A stretch of 14,981 nt of DNA from positions 1 to 14,981 of the forward strand of contig JBFIDI010000087.1 of assembly GCA_041581405.1 (NCBI GenBank). Reading direction: 5' to 3'. Numbering within the stretch: position 1 is the stretch's first letter; each line of letters starts with the position of its first letter. Positions 14,250 through 14,981 of the stretch are shown piece after piece. The stretch comes from CAISIP01 sp041581405. Its GTDB lineage: Bacteria > Pseudomonadota > Gammaproteobacteria > Burkholderiales > Burkholderiaceae_C. The notes beneath the pieces were generated by a model, which did not search any database, was not told the DNA's origin, and saw only the letters and a list, made by a program, of their open reading frames with translations. Made by a program: the position numbers and the translations under genes.

Positions 14250-14981
14250 TCAGCGGCTGTTCCGGCTCCGGACAAATGCGGCCAGGGCCGATCCGAAGCG
14301 TGGGTCCTGGAAGCACTGCCGAAACAACGCGGCTTCGGCCTGCAGTCCGGCGTCCAGACCGGGAAAGCCGTGGCGGACCGCATCCTTGATGCGCCGGAGC
14401 AGGCCGGGCGGGCGGGCGGCGATCGCCCGGGCGACGGCATGGGCGGTGGCCTGCAGTTCGTCCTCGGCGACCACGCGCGACACGAGTCCGGCGCCTTGCG
14501 CCTCCATCGCGGTCAGCGTCCTGGCCGTCAGCAACATGTCCATGGCCAGGTGCTTGCCCACCACCCGTGTCAGGCGCTGCGTGCCGCCGGCGCCGGGCAT
14601 GGCGCACAAGCTGATTTCCGGGTGGGAGAACCGGGCGTTGTGCGCCGCGATGACGATGTCGCACATCTCGACCAGTTCGCAGCCGCCGCCGGCGGCAAGG
14701 CCGTTGACGGCGACAACGACGGGCTTGGACACGGAGCCGAGCACGCGGGAGCAGCCGACATAGTCCTGCGCCACCGCGTCGTCGAGGGACAGGCCCGCCA
14801 TGTCCTCGATATCGGCGCCGGCGCAAAAGTGCCGGGCAGCCGACTTCAGCAGCAGCACGTGCACCTGGTCGTTGTGGTCCAGCGCCAGCAAGGCGTCGTC
14901 CAGCGACCGGATCAGGTCGCGGCTCAGGGCGTTCAGTGCGACCGTGCGTGCCAGTGTGACCGTGCCCACGGCGTCTTCGAC
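14250..14981 (-). CDS. Enoyl-CoA hydratase/isomerase (crotonase) family protein, 5' end missing
   Basis: The frame stays open to base 14981 (VEDAVGTVTLA before the first internal GTG at 14969), so the true start lies outside the window; 244 residues are visible. Crotonase landmarks are all present: HFCAGADIEDM (oxyanion hole and CoA binding), NGLAAGGGCELVEMCDI, and FSHPEISLCAMPGAGGTQRL. The glutamates in GGGCEL and HPEI correspond to the two catalytic glutamates of enoyl-CoA hydratase (Glu144 and Glu164 of the rat enzyme), so real hydratase activity is likely. It would hydrate trans-2-enoyl-CoA in beta-oxidation or a related acid pathway. It is convergent with the TRAP binding-protein gene, with a 108-base gap. 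The substrate and partner genes lie outside. Confidence 0.92.
   Translation of the reverse strand, partial: VEDAVGTVTLARTVALNALSRDLIRSLDDALLALDHNDQVHVLLLKSAARHFCAGADIEDMAGLSLDDAVAQDYVGCSRVLGSVSKPVVVAVNGLAAGGGCELVEMCDIVIAAHNARFSHPEISLCAMPGAGGTQRLTRVVGKHLAMDMLLTARTLTAMEAQGAGLVSRVVAEDELQATAHAVARAIAARPPGLLRRIKDAVRHGFPGLDAGLQAEAALFRQCFQDPRFGSALAAFVRSRNSR

Noticed and set aside
14214..14271. CCGGAGCC / GGCTCCGG inverted repeat as a terminator for the convergent genes
   Set aside because: The loop is over 40 bases, one arm lies within the crotonase coding region, and there is no T tract on either strand.
1..14981. CRISPR arrays, tRNA or rRNA genes, insertion sequences, phage or defence genes
   Set aside because: No direct-repeat array, cloverleaf-like sequence, transposase motif or defence-family domain was seen in reading both strands.

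Overview
The window is GC-rich, densely coding DNA of the kind found in Burkholderiales, most like Bordetella, Achromobacter and related Alcaligenaceae. This rests on base composition, the abundance of LysR regulators, the TRAP and TauE transporters, and a left-edge protein resembling the S-adenosylmethionine decarboxylases of that group. It is an inference from family content, not a database match. No tRNA, rRNA, CRISPR array, insertion sequence or phage gene was seen.

Left part (1-2880). The 5' end of a probable speD-type gene runs off the left edge on the minus strand. Behind it, also on the minus strand, is a two-part class III (CaiB/BaiF) CoA-transferase. A 351-base gap carrying two inverted repeats separates this from a divergent single-domain rhodanese. 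A probable terminator follows the rhodanese, then a structured gap.

Middle part (2974-8558). An MFS permease, a YgfF-like short-chain dehydrogenase and a TauE/SafE permease form a tight plus-strand operon. The dehydrogenase starts directly after the permease stop behind a perfect AGGAGG. Three LysR-type regulator genes follow in alternating orientation. The first overlaps the 3' end of the TauE gene and diverges from the second. The second and third are tail-to-tail and overlap by 9 bases.

Right part (8652-14981). Divergent from the third LysR gene is a small cassette: a DUF2917-like protein, an MFS permease that starts inside its stop codon (ATGA), and a 46-residue membrane protein beginning one codon after the permease stop. 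A tripartite TRAP transporter follows in the order small permease, large permease, binding protein. It belongs to the FcbT/TakP-like branch that takes up 2-oxo acids, hydroxy acids or aromatic acids. A convergent, 5'-truncated enoyl-CoA hydratase gene leaves the window on the right.

Taken together this looks like accessory carbon-source metabolism: three or four uptake or export routes for organic anions, plus CoA-ester enzymes and a dehydrogenase, under several LysR regulators. No clearly new multi-gene system stands out. The most unusual items are the duplicated architecture of the CoA-transferase, the paired inverted repeats in its promoter gap, and the DUF2917/MFS/46-residue-protein cassette.
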